Of a stretch of DNA of 64,000 nt, positions 50,100-61,339 are shown one piece after another. Source of the DNA: Mantis religiosa (taxonomy: Eukaryota; Arthropoda; Insecta; Mantodea; Mantidae). The stretch is taken from positions 168,952,340 to 169,016,339 of the forward strand of contig CM060952.1 of assembly GCA_030765055.1 (NCBI GenBank), in the 5' to 3' direction. Position numbers and translations under genes: made by a program. Positions within the stretch are counted from its first letter, which is position 1. Every line of letters starts with the position of its first letter. The notes beneath the pieces were generated by a model, which was not told the DNA's origin, made no database searches, and saw only the letters and a program-made list of their open reading frames with translations.

Positions 50100-51289
50100 G
50101 GGGGGACGTACGAGAAAATGTTAAAAAAATATGATTTTTTTATTGTTTTGTAAAATAGTGTATAGCATTAGCTATCAAACACCAAAATATTATGACTGTG
50201 CGTGGTCTGTATGTACCTTTAAAAAATTAAATGCCCTAGTGTTACATAGTAGCATAGCAGCAACACATAGTCTTCCATCAGCTGTCTTGGAATCTATAAA
50301 GCCCACCTACGAATTCTTAGCACACCCAGACTTGCAGCACACCCAGACACCCAGATCTAAAAAATATATCTCTCTGGAGAGACGCAAAACACAAATGAAA
50401 GCCTCAACAGTTTGATATAGAAAAGGTGTCCCAAAACATCATTTGTGTCTTCCATAGTGGTGAAAATTGCTACATTTGATGCTGCAATAGTGTTTAATGA
50501 TGGGAATGTTGGCAGAAAGAAAGTTATGCATCAGTTGGGGTATCAACCTGGTGTGTTTATGGAAACAATTTTGCAGAGTATCGACAATATTCGCATCGCT
50601 GGTGCAGAAAGAGCTATGAAATTAATGCAGAAAGAAGCAAGACAGAAGAGAAATTTAAAAAGAAAGGCTGAAGAAGACCAGAATGAGGATACAGACTATG
50701 GATATGGGAAGCTCTGACTTAAAATTAAAAGGCAAACTGAATAAAACTTATTGTATTTTTAATTGCCTTTCCTCGTAACTTGCATTTTCTACAACTTCAA
50801 CACATTTTTCTCTCAAACTACTTCATCTACAGTGATGGAATTTAGCACACAGCTTTCTTATGCCACAATGAACATTTTGTTGGTTCTAGAATTTAAGTTT
50901 AAGCTCCAGATGGAATGTGATGATACAAAATATATGAAATTATTTTAATTTTTAAAGGATGCATATGATTAACATTTTTTAAAATTCTATACAGCTTCAA
51001 TAAGAAATCTAAATCCAACAAACTCATTTTTAGTGTGTTTTAAAATAACATACCAAATTTCAGAAAGATAGCAAATGCAATTTTGAAAAAAATGGGCTTA
51101 AGTTTGTAAATATCTCTGCATATAGAAAAATATGTAGCATTAGTTATAAACAATGGAAAATTATGAAAATGTTGTGCATATTAACTGTATTATCTTAAAT
51201 GAGTATACTAAGTTTCACTTCTCTAACTTGAAAACTTTGGATGTTATGGCTATTTATGTAAGACCCTGAATATTTGCCTACGTCCCCCC
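50100..51289. mobile_element. TTAA-flanked TIR element with GGGGGG ends
   Basis: TTAA (50096-50099) then GGGGGGACGTA; at the other end TACGTCCCCCC then TTAA (51290-51293). The ends are an 11-bp perfect inverted repeat. At 1190 bp it carries the remains of a protein (50290-50717). Whether TTAA is the duplicated target, as for piggyBac or Kolobok types, or part of the TIR is not settled: the next bases outside do not match. Confidence 0.72.
50290..50717 (+). pseudogene. C-terminal remnant of a Mutator-like transposon protein
   Basis: In one frame KPTYEFLAHPDL (50298 on). After a frame change GETQNTNESLNSLIWKRCPK and TSFVSS lead into VVKIATFDAAIVFNDGNVGR and KKVMHQLGYQPG, ending QKEARQKRNLKRKAEEDQNE ... 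YGYGKL at 50717. The pattern HPDL...GKTQNxNESxNxxIWxRCPKT...FNDG...LGxxPG is a widespread invertebrate transposon-associated protein that I recall as grouped with Mutator-like transposases. The upstream catalytic part is absent. The assignment is by memory only. Confidence 0.5.
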
Positions 51290-51369
51290 TTAAGACATTA
51301 CTTACATATGAAACAGCTGAAGAATTTCATGGTTGCTATATGTAGGCCTCGTCCTTTTGTCCAATGTAT

Positions 51370-51883
51370 TGTGACTTTGTGGGTTCGTAGAATTAAAAGT
51401 CCGAGTTGCAGATATTCCAAATGTTCTTTATTTCCGTACACTCTGACCAATTCTCGCATTACGACACATACACACAGTCTACCGAGGTCGATGACCAAAC
51501 AGCGTTCTGATTACATCACTTTACATCAGCTCTCGTTGCAACACTCTACAGCTGTTTACTCCTCTCTTTTTACGACTGACTCTTGGCGAGTCGTCCCTTC
51601 CTTAAATACCTCATTGGTAAATTCGAGAGATTTCTGTAACAATCACTAGCTATTTCTGGAATAAACAAGACATCGAAAGTTCTATAAAACAATCAAGACG
51701 TCACCATAATGTTCCAATTACCTCACTTATCTGTGTCGGCAAGTCTTTTATCTCGCGCTATCTTTATCTGTTTTTGCAGGCTCTCTATTTCCACACTGTC
51801 TGCCTATCGGTTTCTTTATGTAAACAAGCCGCGCGAACCATTTTAGCGCGTGCGCCGCTAGTCGTAAAAAGGGATTCGCGACA
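51370..51883 (-). mobile_element. solo LTR, family L, copy 5
   Basis: 514 bp, starting TGTCGCGAATCCC and ending CACAAAGTCACA on the minus strand, flanked by perfect GTAT (51366-51369 and 51884-51887, plus-strand reading). TATA-like GAGGTATTTAAGG and the polyadenylation signal GGAAATAAAGAAC are in the expected order. The most complete copy of the family here. Confidence 0.88.
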
Positions 51884-51887
51884 GTAT

Positions 51888-53147
51888 GGATTGTCCGGTA
51901 TGTACTTCATTTGGCACTCTAGAAACTGTCGTGCACTTGCAAATTGTGAATACTGATTCTTTAGCTGGCGTTGTGCGTTTAAGTGTAACCCCGGACCCGA
52001 TATAGTTGAAGAGAATAAGTAATGCAGCTTGAATATATTGCACGTAAGCTCTTTCTAGATTCTCTTACTGCTTTTTAAGGAGTGTGTGCGGGTTCACAAA
52101 TTAGAACACAAATATGGTTGGCAAAGAACATTGGAGGGATTACTTCGTGATTGCTAATATTCGTGCAGTTCTAATAGAAACCCAGAAATAAACAGGAGAG
52201 ATTCTGGTGTGGTTTATTACTCACAAATATTGAATCCTGTTTCTGTAATACAAAACTAATTAACAGGGTAAAGCGAATAAATTCAAGTGTACTAAATGTA
52301 AGTTTTTCAGTGATGTTTTCCTTGTGGTACAGTCTAGCCATCAGCATTTCGTTATATTTCATTCAATGCTTGTATTCAGTAAAATAACATTGCATTAATT
52401 CAACAGAAAGACAGTTGCAGAATATATAAATGTAAATGTATGCGTTCTACAATATATTTTCTTGTTTGTTACAGGGTGAGTGACTTCCATATGCTACATA
52501 GGCACATCCGGATAAGGTAATCTGACTATATACATATATAGCGTAATGATGTGTAACCAGTACCATTAATTATTGCAGATATCTGTGATTCGCTATAGTA
52601 AAATTACTTAAGATGCGTTTTGATTCACTGCTGGGGATTCGAACAAAAGGCGTCATCCCTTGCAGTAATAAGCTGTCTCTGCACATCACAGTCTTCAACT
52701 CGCTCAGAGAAATAGCACCAGAAACACCTCGTTATTTAGTTCGCTGACTTACTAAATCGTTCATGCACTCAACTTGCAGGACTGACTGACTCATCGCATC
52801 AGCGCTCACTTAGAACGTTCGGGTAGGAAAAATATCCACCATTTTGTAGCAATGTCTATGGCGATAACACTTATCGTGTTTCCGCGGAGATTGCTTATCT
52901 GGCTACAGTTCCGACTGCCCGGCGCCGACCTGCCGAGAACCTACCACCATAGCTGTTGTATGATAATGTGCGTAATATATGTCTATTGTGACCACCTGAC
53001 CATCGATGTACACTGATTAAGGATGCCACGTGGCCAGATCGTGCACAATGGATAACTGATCCATTTTCTATAAAGGTTGGGTAGCACTAAGACCACAATT
53101 AACTTTATAAGAATATTTACTACACTAAATAATTACAAAGATGGTCC
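51888..53147. other. no recognisable gene
   Basis: 52620-53050 is GC-richer but shows no motif I can name. Confidence 0.35.
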
Positions 53148-53159
53148 ATCGGACCACTT

Positions 53160-53396
53160 GCCCGCCTCGGTAGCGTGGTGGTAGAGTGTCTGCCTCACGT
53201 TCAAGAGGTCCCGAGCTCGAATCTCGGTCAGGGTGAGTTACCTAATTAAGGTTTTTCCTGGGTTTTCCATTATCCTGAAAGACGAATGTCGGGTAACTCT
53301 AAGCTCTATGGACCTTGGGCTCATTTGAGCATCATTTCACCCAATTCATTCAACGTCCGATATAACTTAACGTTGGAGGACGTAAATTACAAAAAA
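53160..53396 (+). mobile_element. tRNA-Val-like SINE, family A, copy 6
   Basis: Head GCCCGCCTCGGTAGCGTGG, GCCTCACGTTC, B-box GAGCTCGAATCTCGG, and 3' end ACGTAAATTACAAAAAA. Target duplication ATCGGACCACTT (53148-53159) and ATCGGATCACTT (53669-53680), 11 of 12, so the repeat array that follows (53401-53668) belongs to the insertion. Confidence 0.95.
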
Positions 53397-53400
53397 TATC

Positions 53401-53462
<62 letters not shown>

Positions 53463-53668
53463 CAATGACAATGACAATGACAATGACAATGGCAATGGCA
53501 ATGGCAATGGCAATGGCAATGGCAATGGCAATGGCAATGGCAATGCCAATGCCAATGGCAATGGCAATGGCAATGGCAATGGCAATGGCAATGGCAATGG
53601 CAATGGCAATGACAATGACAATGACAATGACAATGACCATGACAATGACAATGACAATGACAATGATT
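53401..53668. repeat. compound microsatellite inside the SINE insertion
   Basis: (AAT)~17, then hexanucleotide blocks AATGAC, AATGGC, two AATGCC, AATGGC again and AATGAC again. The near-mirror order suggests stepwise mutation and spreading of variants within one array. It lies between the SINE's 3' end and its downstream target duplication. Reading frames (Met-Thr/Met-Ala repeats and others) are artefacts. Confidence 0.92.
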
Positions 53669-53680
53669 ATCGGATCACTT

Positions 53681-55088
53681 ACCTGGTACAGATGGGGCTA
53701 AATCCCGATCCAGCCAAAGACCGGCACACAAAGACACAGAGATTCACACCAGACTCTTTTATGCTACCAGAGGGTGAAGACGCACACACCTGACGTCACT
53801 ACTACATTATCAATACAGACTCTAGCATCTGCACTGAGCAAATCATCATTATATATTTGTATAACAAAGAGAAAATTTGAATAACACTTGTGTATGTGTA
53901 TGTTTGAGATGTTCTTCCCGATGAGCACTGGCTATAGAATAGACAAAAACTTCAGCTCTTTGACTAAAAGACGAAAAACGAATATACCATGCCTGACTAC
54001 TAGAATGCGATTTTGGAATCATAAAATTGTATAAAAATAAGTAAACAAGAGCTTGTCAGATGTGCTTTTAGCGCTGTGGATGCAGTACTTGTAACTAACC
54101 CCTTTAAATTAGTGTTTTGCTTACTCCCTTTGTATGTTGTAATCGATTTCATTACAGCGTGTGCTATATAATTGCATAAAGAGAGGAAATTACGTATGCT
54201 GAGCATAACATGAAACGTTATAATTAGCAGTTGAGCGTAATATTTTGCTTGATACTTGCAGACTATATGCCATTTTCAAAGTATTTTAATTTCGTGGTTT
54301 GGGAACTCCGCCATGAGTTTTACTCCTATTTCGTTGTATATTAATGTAGAAGGTTATTATATTAAATAAATGTCTACTCATTATGTTATTAACTAACTGC
54401 AGAAATACAATATACGAACGTTTAAAACTTCATGGTTGTGATTGTCTAAAAAAATAGTGGTCTATTTCCTAATTGTCTCACATGCCCCTCAAAGTACTTG
54501 TAAATAATTTTCAGAACTTTAAAAGTCCTTTGGAGTAGTTCAAGGAGATAAGAAAGTACGGGTGTACAGCACCCAGTGGTATTTAATACTTATTTCTGTG
54601 TACATCATTCTGTGTTTCATCTCTTTATTAACGTACTAGGAATATCCTGCTTTTCGAAATTAGTTATTAGGGGCAAAGGAGAGGATTTGATCATACTTTC
54701 CGGTTCATTTTATAATAATGTATAATAAACAATAATTAAATTGTTATGCAAGGTTTAAAAGCATATCTGTACATCATTTACTCTAGCTTCTTTCCCGAGT
54801 TTTCTTCAATTCTTTGGTTTATTTTGCTCTGGTTGTTTTCCTGTTATATTACACACAAACATATACACGCTGATGCTCACGTTCCTGTACGTGATGCAAC
54901 ACCAAAGACGCTCTAGTGATCATGGTCACGAGGACAGGCGTGGGTTAGCCAGCTAATATAAAGGTAGCACATATTTGACAGTTATTCTATACAGCCAAGT
55001 CGAGAATCTTTCTATATTTGCTCAGTTATGTTAACGATGTTCCAGAACATACATCTAAAGAATTTGATTAAAGTAATATAAAAAGGGA
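53681..55088. other. AT-rich region, nothing recognised
   Basis: No supported gene. Confidence 0.4.
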
Positions 55089-55270
55089 TGGTCCCGTAGC
55101 TCAGCCGGTAGAGCACCTGCCTGCCATGCTAGGGGTTCCGGGTTCGATTCCCGGTGGTGGGATGGAGATTTTGCTATGACCAAGATAATTCATCTTCTCC
55201 AGAGTCTGGAAATATGAATGAGAGTACGAATGTGCGTGATCTGATGATTAAAAAAAAAAAGAAAAACAAA
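55089..55270 (+). mobile_element. tRNA-derived SINE, family E, copy 2
   Basis: Head GGTCCCGTAGCTCAGCCGGT (A-box TAGCTCAGCCGG), CTGCCTGCCATGC and B-box CCGGGTTCGATTCCC. The body CCAAGATAATTCATCTTCTC, CAGAGTCTGGAAATATGAAT and GAATGTGCGTGAT is followed by an A-rich tail. It matches the reverse complement of 27091-27267 throughout. The head resembles a tRNA, but the acceptor stem is out of register and the anticodon stem is imperfect. Confidence 0.87.
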
Positions 55271-56751
55271 ACGAATACGAGTTATCACGTTCGATATGTC
55301 CCATAAGAGAACGGCTGCCGCTTAGACCATTGCAATTAAAGGCGGGGTATAAAAGGGGGGGAAAAGGACATGAAAAGTAAATCAAACTTCTCTAAAACAA
55401 TCTCCAATACATATTTGAATTTCTATAGAACTCCTTGCTACATTTTAAAAGGAATTATCAATTTTCACTGCTCTTCTCTGTGTATAGATAATATCACCTA
55501 ACTCGGAAAGCCTGACTTCCAATCTCGGTGACTGTAAACTGCCTGAATAAATGTTATCTGGAACTTGGCGTAGCCGTCTTAAGCTGCATAACTCAGCTTA
55601 GTGTTGGGTCAAGCTCATTTGAGCATTTTCGTCAATTACTTATCCGTTCTGCAGATTCGACTTTATTTAATAAAAATTGCATGACTCTTATGCAATTAAC
55701 TAATTACTCAGCTTTCTAGGAGTAATTGTGCATTAACCTTTTTACCATTTGCTGCTATGTAATTGAAAATAATTCTGTGCCATGTTAATGATACTTTTTA
55801 TTGAGCAATACACGCTTTATGTGTAAGTCATTCGTTTTGAAGCGTGGACGTGATACGGGTAATTGTTTGCCCTATACTCTTCCTAACCTGTTCAGTTTCG
55901 TCATCCGCTTTCTCCCCTCTGCTTGTGCTGCTAGCAGTAGAATGTATTTTAGTGTTATAGTGCAAAACGTTCATACACGTGCGTTATAAAATCTTTATGT
56001 GTGATTCCTAAATGACAAACTCTGGTAGAGAAGTGAGATGGTAATTAGTAGACAGATTCGCGACTGTTCGTACTCTTATAAATAAATAATTACCAAAAAT
56101 CGCAATGTACTCTTGGAAGTAAACTGAATTTCACTTCTTTTCTTATAAATGAAATTTCCCAAATCTGTTATATGAGTCACATGTAAGTGATTGAGGGGGC
56201 TAATTTGCATAATATTAATGACACTATTTACCTTTTTTTGTGGCCGAGGTGAGCATACACATACCATAAGCAGTTAATGTAAATTTTCTTAAAAAATGTC
56301 AGAGGTGTGTGCAAACATCTTCTATGACAATGGTGTTTGGTTTTTCATCGCCGGCAAACAGTGCGCTTCCCAGTGCCAAGAAAAGTTCATTAGGCCGGTC
56401 ACGCATCCAAACGAATCGTCAGTGTGAATACAAATAAGAAACTTATGTGTTAGCAGATTACCAGGAAATATAAAATTATAAACACCCATAAACACGTATA
56501 GCGTATAGTAGAGGTAGTCACACGTTAGCCACATTTTTAATACTTGACTAACTACTCAAGATTATATTAATTTTTGTTATGTGAAATTCCAAATTCTTTA
56601 ATAGCAAAGGATTGCAATTATATATGGTTTAATTTTGTAATCAAATGACTTAATAAGAAATCCCAGTAAATGACAACTGCATGTCGCATGCCTTTCCATG
56701 CAAAGGGGAACTTCTTCATGACCAGATATGTCCAAAATACTTACGAGGGTG
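55271..56751. other. AT-rich region, nothing recognised
   Basis: 55340-55370 carries TATAAAAGGGGGGG without any gene to go with it. No supported gene. Confidence 0.4.
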
Positions 56752-56753
56752 GG

Positions 56754-58031
56754 TCAGAAAGTAATGCCTCCTATATTTTTGTCTTTTAATTGCCAAGAAA
56801 ATTGAATCCAATGTACATAGCTTGAAAACTGCAACATTGACGATTAGTTTGTTAGTCATTTTCCACAGTTTTGGTCCACCTTTTAACTAGGACATGTATT
56901 CCAGTGTGGTAAAACACACGGTCTTGCTTCCCAAGCCATTTACGCACGGACGTTTTCACAGCCTCCTCATCATCAAAATGAATCCCACGATGAACTTCCT
57001 TTAGTGGTCCAAACAGATGGAAGTCTGATGGTGCCAGGTCAGGGCTGTATGCGGGATGAGGAAAGACTTGCCATCCCAATTTCTCAACATCTGCAGTGGT
57101 GTAACGTATGGTATGTGGTCTTGCATTGTAATGCAAAGGAAGAACATCCGCCATAGTTTTTGTTGGGCGAACTCGGCGTAGACGTATTAGACAGAATTTA
57201 TTGTGCATACCTGCTCCAAAAAATCAATCATAATCACACCCTCTGCATCGCAAAACACTGCCGCTATAACTTTCCCTGCCGATCGCTGAGTTTTGAATTT
57301 TTTTTTCTTTGGTGACGTGTGATGCCATTCCATAACTGCCTCTTTGATTCAGGTTAAAAAAAGTGAACACACCTTTCGTCTACAGTAACAAGTTTTTCCA
57401 GAAACTCCTCTCCCTCGAAATTGAAGCGCTGCAAGTGTTCGGAGGCTATTGTTTTCCTTGTTTCTTTGTTTTGGGCGGTTAACATTCTTGGTACCCAAAG
57501 TGAACAAACTTTTGAGTAACCCAGTTGTTGAATAATCGTCATCACACTGCCTTTACTAAGAGAGGTAATGCGACACAATTTACCTGTTGTTACCCGGCGA
57601 TCACCACAAATGATGTCATCGACTCGCTGAATGTTGCATGGAGTCACGCAGTCACCGGCCTGCCGCTTCGCTTTTCATCTGCCAATGGTGTTTGTCCTTT
57701 AGCTTCGTTACAGCGACGAACCCATCGTCTTAACAGTGCTGACATCCACCGCTGCATCACCATACACATTTTTTTAGCCTTTCGTGAATGCGAATTGGCG
57801 TTTCACCTTCCGCAGCCAAAAATTCAATCACAGAACGCTGTCTAATACGAATGTCGATGTCAGCCATTTTGCAAGAGGATGCTGTGCTGCCACCTATTGA
57901 CATAGGAAGTTTCTACTGCAGGGAATTGGAGACGAAGGTTTGAGGAATTGCGCCAAATTCAAAGTTTTCACACCACTTACCTATTTAAGGGGGTAAAAAA
58001 GTAGGAGGCATTACTTTTTGACCCACCCTCG
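56754..58031 (-). mobile_element. mariner transposon 2 (full length, defective)
   Basis: Perfect inverted ends CGAGGGTGGGTCAGAAAGTA and TACTTTTTGACCCACCCTCG (one change), TA on both sides (56752-56753, 58032-58033). The total of 1278 bp is normal for a complete mariner. The inner TIR bases (ATGCCTCC) match as well. The transposase is a pseudogene. Confidence 0.95.
56852..57867 (-). pseudogene. mariner transposase 2
   Basis: From the ATG at 57867 (minus): MADIDIRIRQRSVIEFLAAE, then HERLKKCV.., RRWVRRCNEAKG and RSGRPVTA (helix-turn-helix and GRP linker). Frameshifted: NIQRVDDIICGDRRVTTGKL, SKGSVMTIIQQLGYSKVCSL and WVPRMLT. FLEKLVTVDERCVHFF (first catalytic Asp kept, but the usual DETW is DERC), then HYNARPH where the family has HDNARPH, so the second catalytic Asp is Tyr. 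HPAYSPDLAPSDFHLFGPLK holds the third Asp. Several frameshifts separate these blocks. The loss of a catalytic residue makes inactivity certain even without them. Confidence 0.9.
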
Positions 58032-58033
58032 TA

Positions 58034-58537
58034 CATCTTTTAAAGTAGGTTTTGCAAATTCAAGCAGTGTATGTAAAGTTAAACGTTTTAAAACTGCCCA
58101 GCTGAACTATGTAAGCACATTTGTGCACCGTGGCGTTCTATTTCCTATTCAATGAACATAGCTGCTGTAGGACTGAAAGTGGAATTTTTCCTCTTTGTTC
58201 GATTTTATAGAGATGGTGTGTATTACTGCATATATGTTACTTAGATTCAAGGATTATACATGTCAGACATAGTTTATATGAATCCATGTCTAAAAATGCT
58301 GCATTTTATTGAAGAGTTCATTCATCCCAACTTTATAACAAGCTTTTATATTACATTACCTGTAAAAGAGAAAAAGGAAATGAATGGTAATTGAACTAAT
58401 TTGCTTTGGAAAACCAACCGATTAACGTTTACTGTTTTGTTTAATGCGGATGCATGCAATCCCTTTGAATGTGAAACTCGGAAGCATTGCGAGTTGCATG
58501 CATCATGCTAATAAAACACAGATCGATAGTTACAAAA
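58034..58537. other. no recognisable gene
   Basis: AT-rich spacer between mariner elements 2 and 3. Confidence 0.4.
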
Positions 58538-58599
58538 TACGAGGGCCCCTTTGATAAGTCTGGTAAAACACCAAGATTGTTTTGTGTACATCTCACTTT

Positions 58600-59438
58600 A
58601 TTTCCCGGGCTAGTCTCTATTAATGGCTATACACTTGGTCCAGCGACGTTCCACCTTTTTCATCCCGTCGGAAAAATAGGTTCTCTTAAAGGTCTCAAAA
58701 TACTCGATGACTGTCACTTCTTCATTTGATGAAAATTTCTTACCACCAAGCCAAATTTTCAAGTTTGGGGACAGCAAGAAGTCGTTTGTGGCTAAGTCTG
58801 GAAATAAGGTGTTTGAGGAACCAATTCAAACTCCAAGTCATTCACTTTCGCCATTGCGATTGCTGAGGTGTGCGATGGTGTATTATCCTGGTGATAGAGC
58901 ACTTTTTTTTTGCGTTTTAATCTCGGTCTCTTTGCAATCAACTCACATCCCAAACGATCCAACAATGAAGCATAATAGGCTCCAGTTATGGTATGGCTTT
59001 TTCCAAGTTGTCTATGAGGTTAACAAGAATTGTTAAAGTATTAAAAGTGAGATATCTTCCATATGAGTATGAGTAGCTGGCATGCTTAATTTATAAGAGT
59101 ACTCACTGTTCATCCTTCCCCCAAAAACACTTTTCTACCCTAAATTCGGGTTCATTTTCAGTGGAGTCTGCTCCAACTACTGCATGAGAACGTTTGTCTG
59201 CCTCTCCAAGTTCGTCTGCTCCAATGGGCAGAGCCTTAACTTTCTTGGAGAGGCAGACGAACGTTCTCATGCAGTATTTGGAGCAGACGTCATTGAAGAT
59301 GACCCGAATTAGGGTAGAAAAGTGCTTTTGGAGGAAGATGAATATCAAATAATGTGAGTGAGTAGTCTTATAAATTAAGCATGCCAGCTACCCATACTTA
59401 TACCTATATATACTCTATGAAAATTATTCCTTGAGAAT

Positions 59439-59473
<35 letters not shown>

Positions 59474-60043
59474 TGGCCAACATCGCCTTAACCGACAACT
59501 TGGTCCTTGCCTTCTTTGGGGGACTTTCACCAGCCTTTGTCCATTGTTTTGTCTGCTGTTTTGACTGTGGTGTGTAATGATCGATCCAAGTTTCATCAAT
59601 GGTCGGAAAAAGTCTTGCGGATTGTAATTAAACATGGGCAGACACTCGGTAGAAGTGTTCTTCGGGAAGCGGTTTTGGTCGACTGTGAGCAATCGCGGCT
59701 TCATATTGCACACAGCTTTTTCAATGCCAACTTTTCGTTCAAGATGTTTTAAATCTCAGTTGAGATGCTTACAGCCTCAGCAACCTCACGAATTTTGATT
59801 CGGCGGTCTTGCACAACCAGAACATGGATTTTTTCAATGGTGTCTTGTGTGGTGACAGTTGGGCGAGCAGAGCGCGATTCATTTTCGGTGCTTCTACGAC
59901 CACCTTTAAATTCATCGATCCAAAAGTAAATGGTCTTCAATGTTCGTGCAGAGTCCCCGTGAACTTCATCCCACTCAGTTTTGACTTGTCCAGCCCTTCA
60001 AAGGTAAATGTTTAATAACAGCACGAAACTCGGTTTTTGCCAT
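58600..60043 (-). pseudogene. mariner transposase 3
   Basis: MAKTEFRAVIKHLPLKG at 60043, then TIYFWIDEFKGGRRSTENES, RSARPTVTTQDTIEKIHVLV and QDRRIKIREVAEAVSIST (helix-turn-helix and linker). CNMKPRLLTVDQNRFPKNTS and MFNYNPQDFF follow. Beyond the insertion come TGAYYASLLDRLGCEL, KKVLYHQDNTPSHTSAIAMA (second catalytic Asp), FPDLATNDFLL (third Asp) and KKVERRWTKCIAI. Frameshifts and stops are frequent. The blocks match a mariner subfamily in which LLTVDQKR and FNYNPQDF are typical. Confidence 0.85.
59061..59470 (+). mobile_element. hairpin insertion with poly(A) tail, inside mariner 3
   Basis: Left arm about 59064-59210 and right arm 59244 to about 59408 are inverted repeats (CTCATACTCATATGG-side ends down to TCTGCCTCTCCAAG / CTTGGAGAGGCAGA) with a 33-base loop. 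A 30-base unique stretch and a 32-base poly(A) (59439-59470) follow. The poly(A) on only one side suggests reverse transcription of a hairpin-forming RNA. No clean target duplication was found. Confidence 0.6.
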
Positions 60044-60219
60044 TTGAATCGCAGCTGTCACACTGACCAGTTCAGATGGCTGTCAACAATGAACTGTATA
60101 TTACATTCAAATTTTCTGTACAGACTTTTAAATAATCAAGCTTATAACCCACAGAGTTGTAACAAAAAAATTCCCATCCCTTATGGCAATTTTGCAGATT
60201 TATCGAACTGCCCGCGCAT

Positions 60220-61178
60220 CTTAATATGAAATTGGTAATAAATGTGATTGATTGCCTCATATATTCTATAAGAGAGAGCTAGAATTCCAACGTGTTGGGA
60301 AGAGAATGCATGTTTCTACACGTTACAGACCTGTTGCAACACTGCATGTTTAAGTCATTGCAAAGTTACATAGAGGTTTTTGTTTACTTTTAACTTTTGG
60401 TAAGCAAGTTACCTTTCATTGACGACAGAGAACTCTCAAACTTATAGAATAGATGTGAACGTTACGCACAAGTAGAATTAGTTATCAATGTGTATAGTGT
60501 ATTCCTAAGCCAATTTCTTTGGATTTAATATCCTCATATTAGAAGTGTACAATAATGCCATTGTTCAAAATAAAGGCGGAAATACTGTTATGAATTTGGA
60601 GAATTTTTAAATACAGTACATTCTGCTCCATAACCTCCGCTGCCCTCAGGCACGTCTCCTCTTGAAGGCTATAACAACATGACGTGTGCTGCTCAATTGT
60701 TTTAAGCACTACTGTTGTCCACGTCGGATATGTAACGGTCAAGGCACCAAACCTTTTGCATAGCAGCCGTCCTAAATATTCACCACCTCTCGCCATAGTT
60801 TGACATCCGTAAGAAGACCTCACCGTTAGTTCCGGAAATGAATACCATATGACGAGGAACCCAGATGCGAATTCCGCATACGTTGGCCGAAAGCCTTCAC
60901 AGTTAACACTTCCCAAATGCTCCAGGAACGACGCTTGATTCGTGCAAAAGGAACCTACCATGTATGTAAAACGTTGTGAAGATAGGGCATTTTAGGGAGG
61001 AAAAAAGTGCAACAAGAACTCTTTCTCAAATTTTTAATTCTCAAAACATAAGTTTATAATATCACTTTCTTTATCGTCTTTCTGTAGTAGGTTTATTCCA
61101 GTATTGTGATTTCATCAGAGGTACACTTTTGAAATACCTAACTTATAAAAAGACTTCTCTTCGTCTCTCTCCCTCCCA

Positions 61179-61188
<10 letters not shown>
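60220..61188. other. unassigned; contains a 140-codon frame
   Basis: On the minus strand 60539-60961 is open for 140 codons (MVGSFCTNQASFLEHLGS at its start), with better GC balance than its surroundings at 60640-60950. I recognise no domain, signal peptide or repeat. It could be a decayed transposon or chance. Confidence 0.3.
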
Positions 61189-61247
<59 letters not shown>

Positions 61248-61265
61248 CGTGTGTGTGTGCGTGTG
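61189..61265. repeat. (CT)n-(GT)n compound microsatellite
   Basis: 24 CT units followed by about 14 GT units with two GC interruptions. It lies about 75 bp upstream of the LINE fragment. Confidence 0.95.
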
Positions 61266-61339
61266 AACAGCGTACCTCATAATATATTGCATAAGTGGTT
61301 ATTTAAACTCAGCAACTTCTCAGTAGGGACACAATGCTG

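Larger units (their letters stand above)
58540..60219 (-). mobile_element. mariner transposon 3, split by an insertion
   Basis: Left end after TA (58538-58539): CGAGGGCCCCTTTGATAAGT. A decayed right end GATTTATCGAACTGCCCGCG lies at about 60197-60219. Between them the transposase blocks run in order on the minus strand, interrupted by about 440 bp of unrelated sequence (roughly 59030-59470). Without the insertion the length would be about 1.24 kb, normal for mariner. It is a different lineage from elements 1 and 2. Confidence 0.82.

Noticed and set aside
53350..53701. Met-Thr/Met-Ala, Leu-Pro and Ile-Ala repeat proteins
   Set aside because: Hexanucleotide repeat in the SINE tail read in several frames.
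55089..55161. tRNA gene
   Set aside because: The A- and B-boxes are good, but the acceptor stem pairs only with extra bases before the 3' strand and the anticodon stem is imperfect. The same head plus a shared 100-bp body occurs at 27091-27267, so it is a SINE.
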